Shown: piece by piece, positions 32,121-32,127 of the stretch
How positions within the stretch are numbered: position 1 is the first letter of the stretch
How the letters are laid out: every line of letters starts with the position of its first letter
Source of the DNA: an uncultured Bacilli bacterium
Lineage (GTDB): Bacteria; Bacillota_I; Bacilli_A; RF39; UBA660
DNA length: 32,127 nucleotides
NCBI GenBank assembly: GCA_910576795.1
Contig: CAJTIX010000015.1
Coordinates: forward strand, 1-32,127
Reading direction: 5' to 3'
The notes under the pieces: generated by a model
What the model was told of the DNA's origin: nothing
Seen by the model: only the letters and a program-made list of their open reading frames with translations
Database searches by the model: none
Program-made: the position numbers and the translations under genes

Positions 32121-32127
32121 AAAATAT

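Overview
The window is AT-rich, densely coded DNA from a low-GC Gram-positive bacterium. Sigma-A promoters (TTGACA-17-TATAAT), strong AGGAGG-type ribosome sites, many intrinsic terminators, a sortase with its surface substrate, ppdK, and a split 2-hydroxyacyl-CoA-dehydratase-like trio all point to an anaerobic, probably gut-dwelling Bacilli/Erysipelotrichales/RF39-like lineage. TGA ends several genes (at 7573, 9918, 23187 and 31875), so the standard bacterial code applies and not the Mycoplasma code. Species assignment is inference.

Layout. (1) 1-511: tail of a broken Rpn/PD-(D/E)XK nuclease-transposase. (2) 631-5332: a 1375-residue thioester-domain/SpaA-repeat cell-wall adhesin and its overlapping sortase, closed by a terminator shared with a small cysteine-rich DUF1540 gene on the minus strand. 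(3) 5601-8507: a tightly overlapping three-gene operon (DUF2229 protein, HgdB-like subunit, ATPase activase). (4) 8574-13671: an unknown helical protein, topA, an unknown protein and a XerC/D recombinase. (5) 13802-18276: a predicted zinc-metalloprotease lipoprotein and pyruvate phosphate dikinase. (6) 18244-21945: an accessory region. An Abi_2/AbiF-like HEPN protein lies between two covarying RNA hairpins, and the whole unit is bounded by a 37-bp direct repeat copied from the 3' end of ppdK. It is followed by an orphan gene tail, an IS3-family element sitting in a terminator loop, and an unknown protein with weak ADP-ribosyltransferase-like motifs. (7) 22113-23960: a GT2 glycosyltransferase, a VanZ-like membrane protein and an Smr-domain protein. 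(8) 24099-28037: two large membrane-anchored proteins of unknown function and a small unknown protein. (9) 28087-28675 (minus strand): a decayed, possibly restriction-endonuclease fragment downstream of a two-tRNA operon (Leu-UAG and a CAU tRNA, probably Ile2). (10) 28748-31877: cysteine synthase-like protein, cysteinyl-tRNA synthetase and a YugP-type membrane zinc peptidase.

How the genes fit together. The cysteine synthase-like gene sits directly before cysS, so cysteine supply and tRNA charging are adjacent. The adhesin and sortase form a self-contained surface module. The most interesting part is region 6. There, a single-gene HEPN defence/toxin candidate with paired structured RNAs appears to have inserted recently at the 3' end of ppdK, restoring that gene's coding end and leaving the displaced copy downstream.
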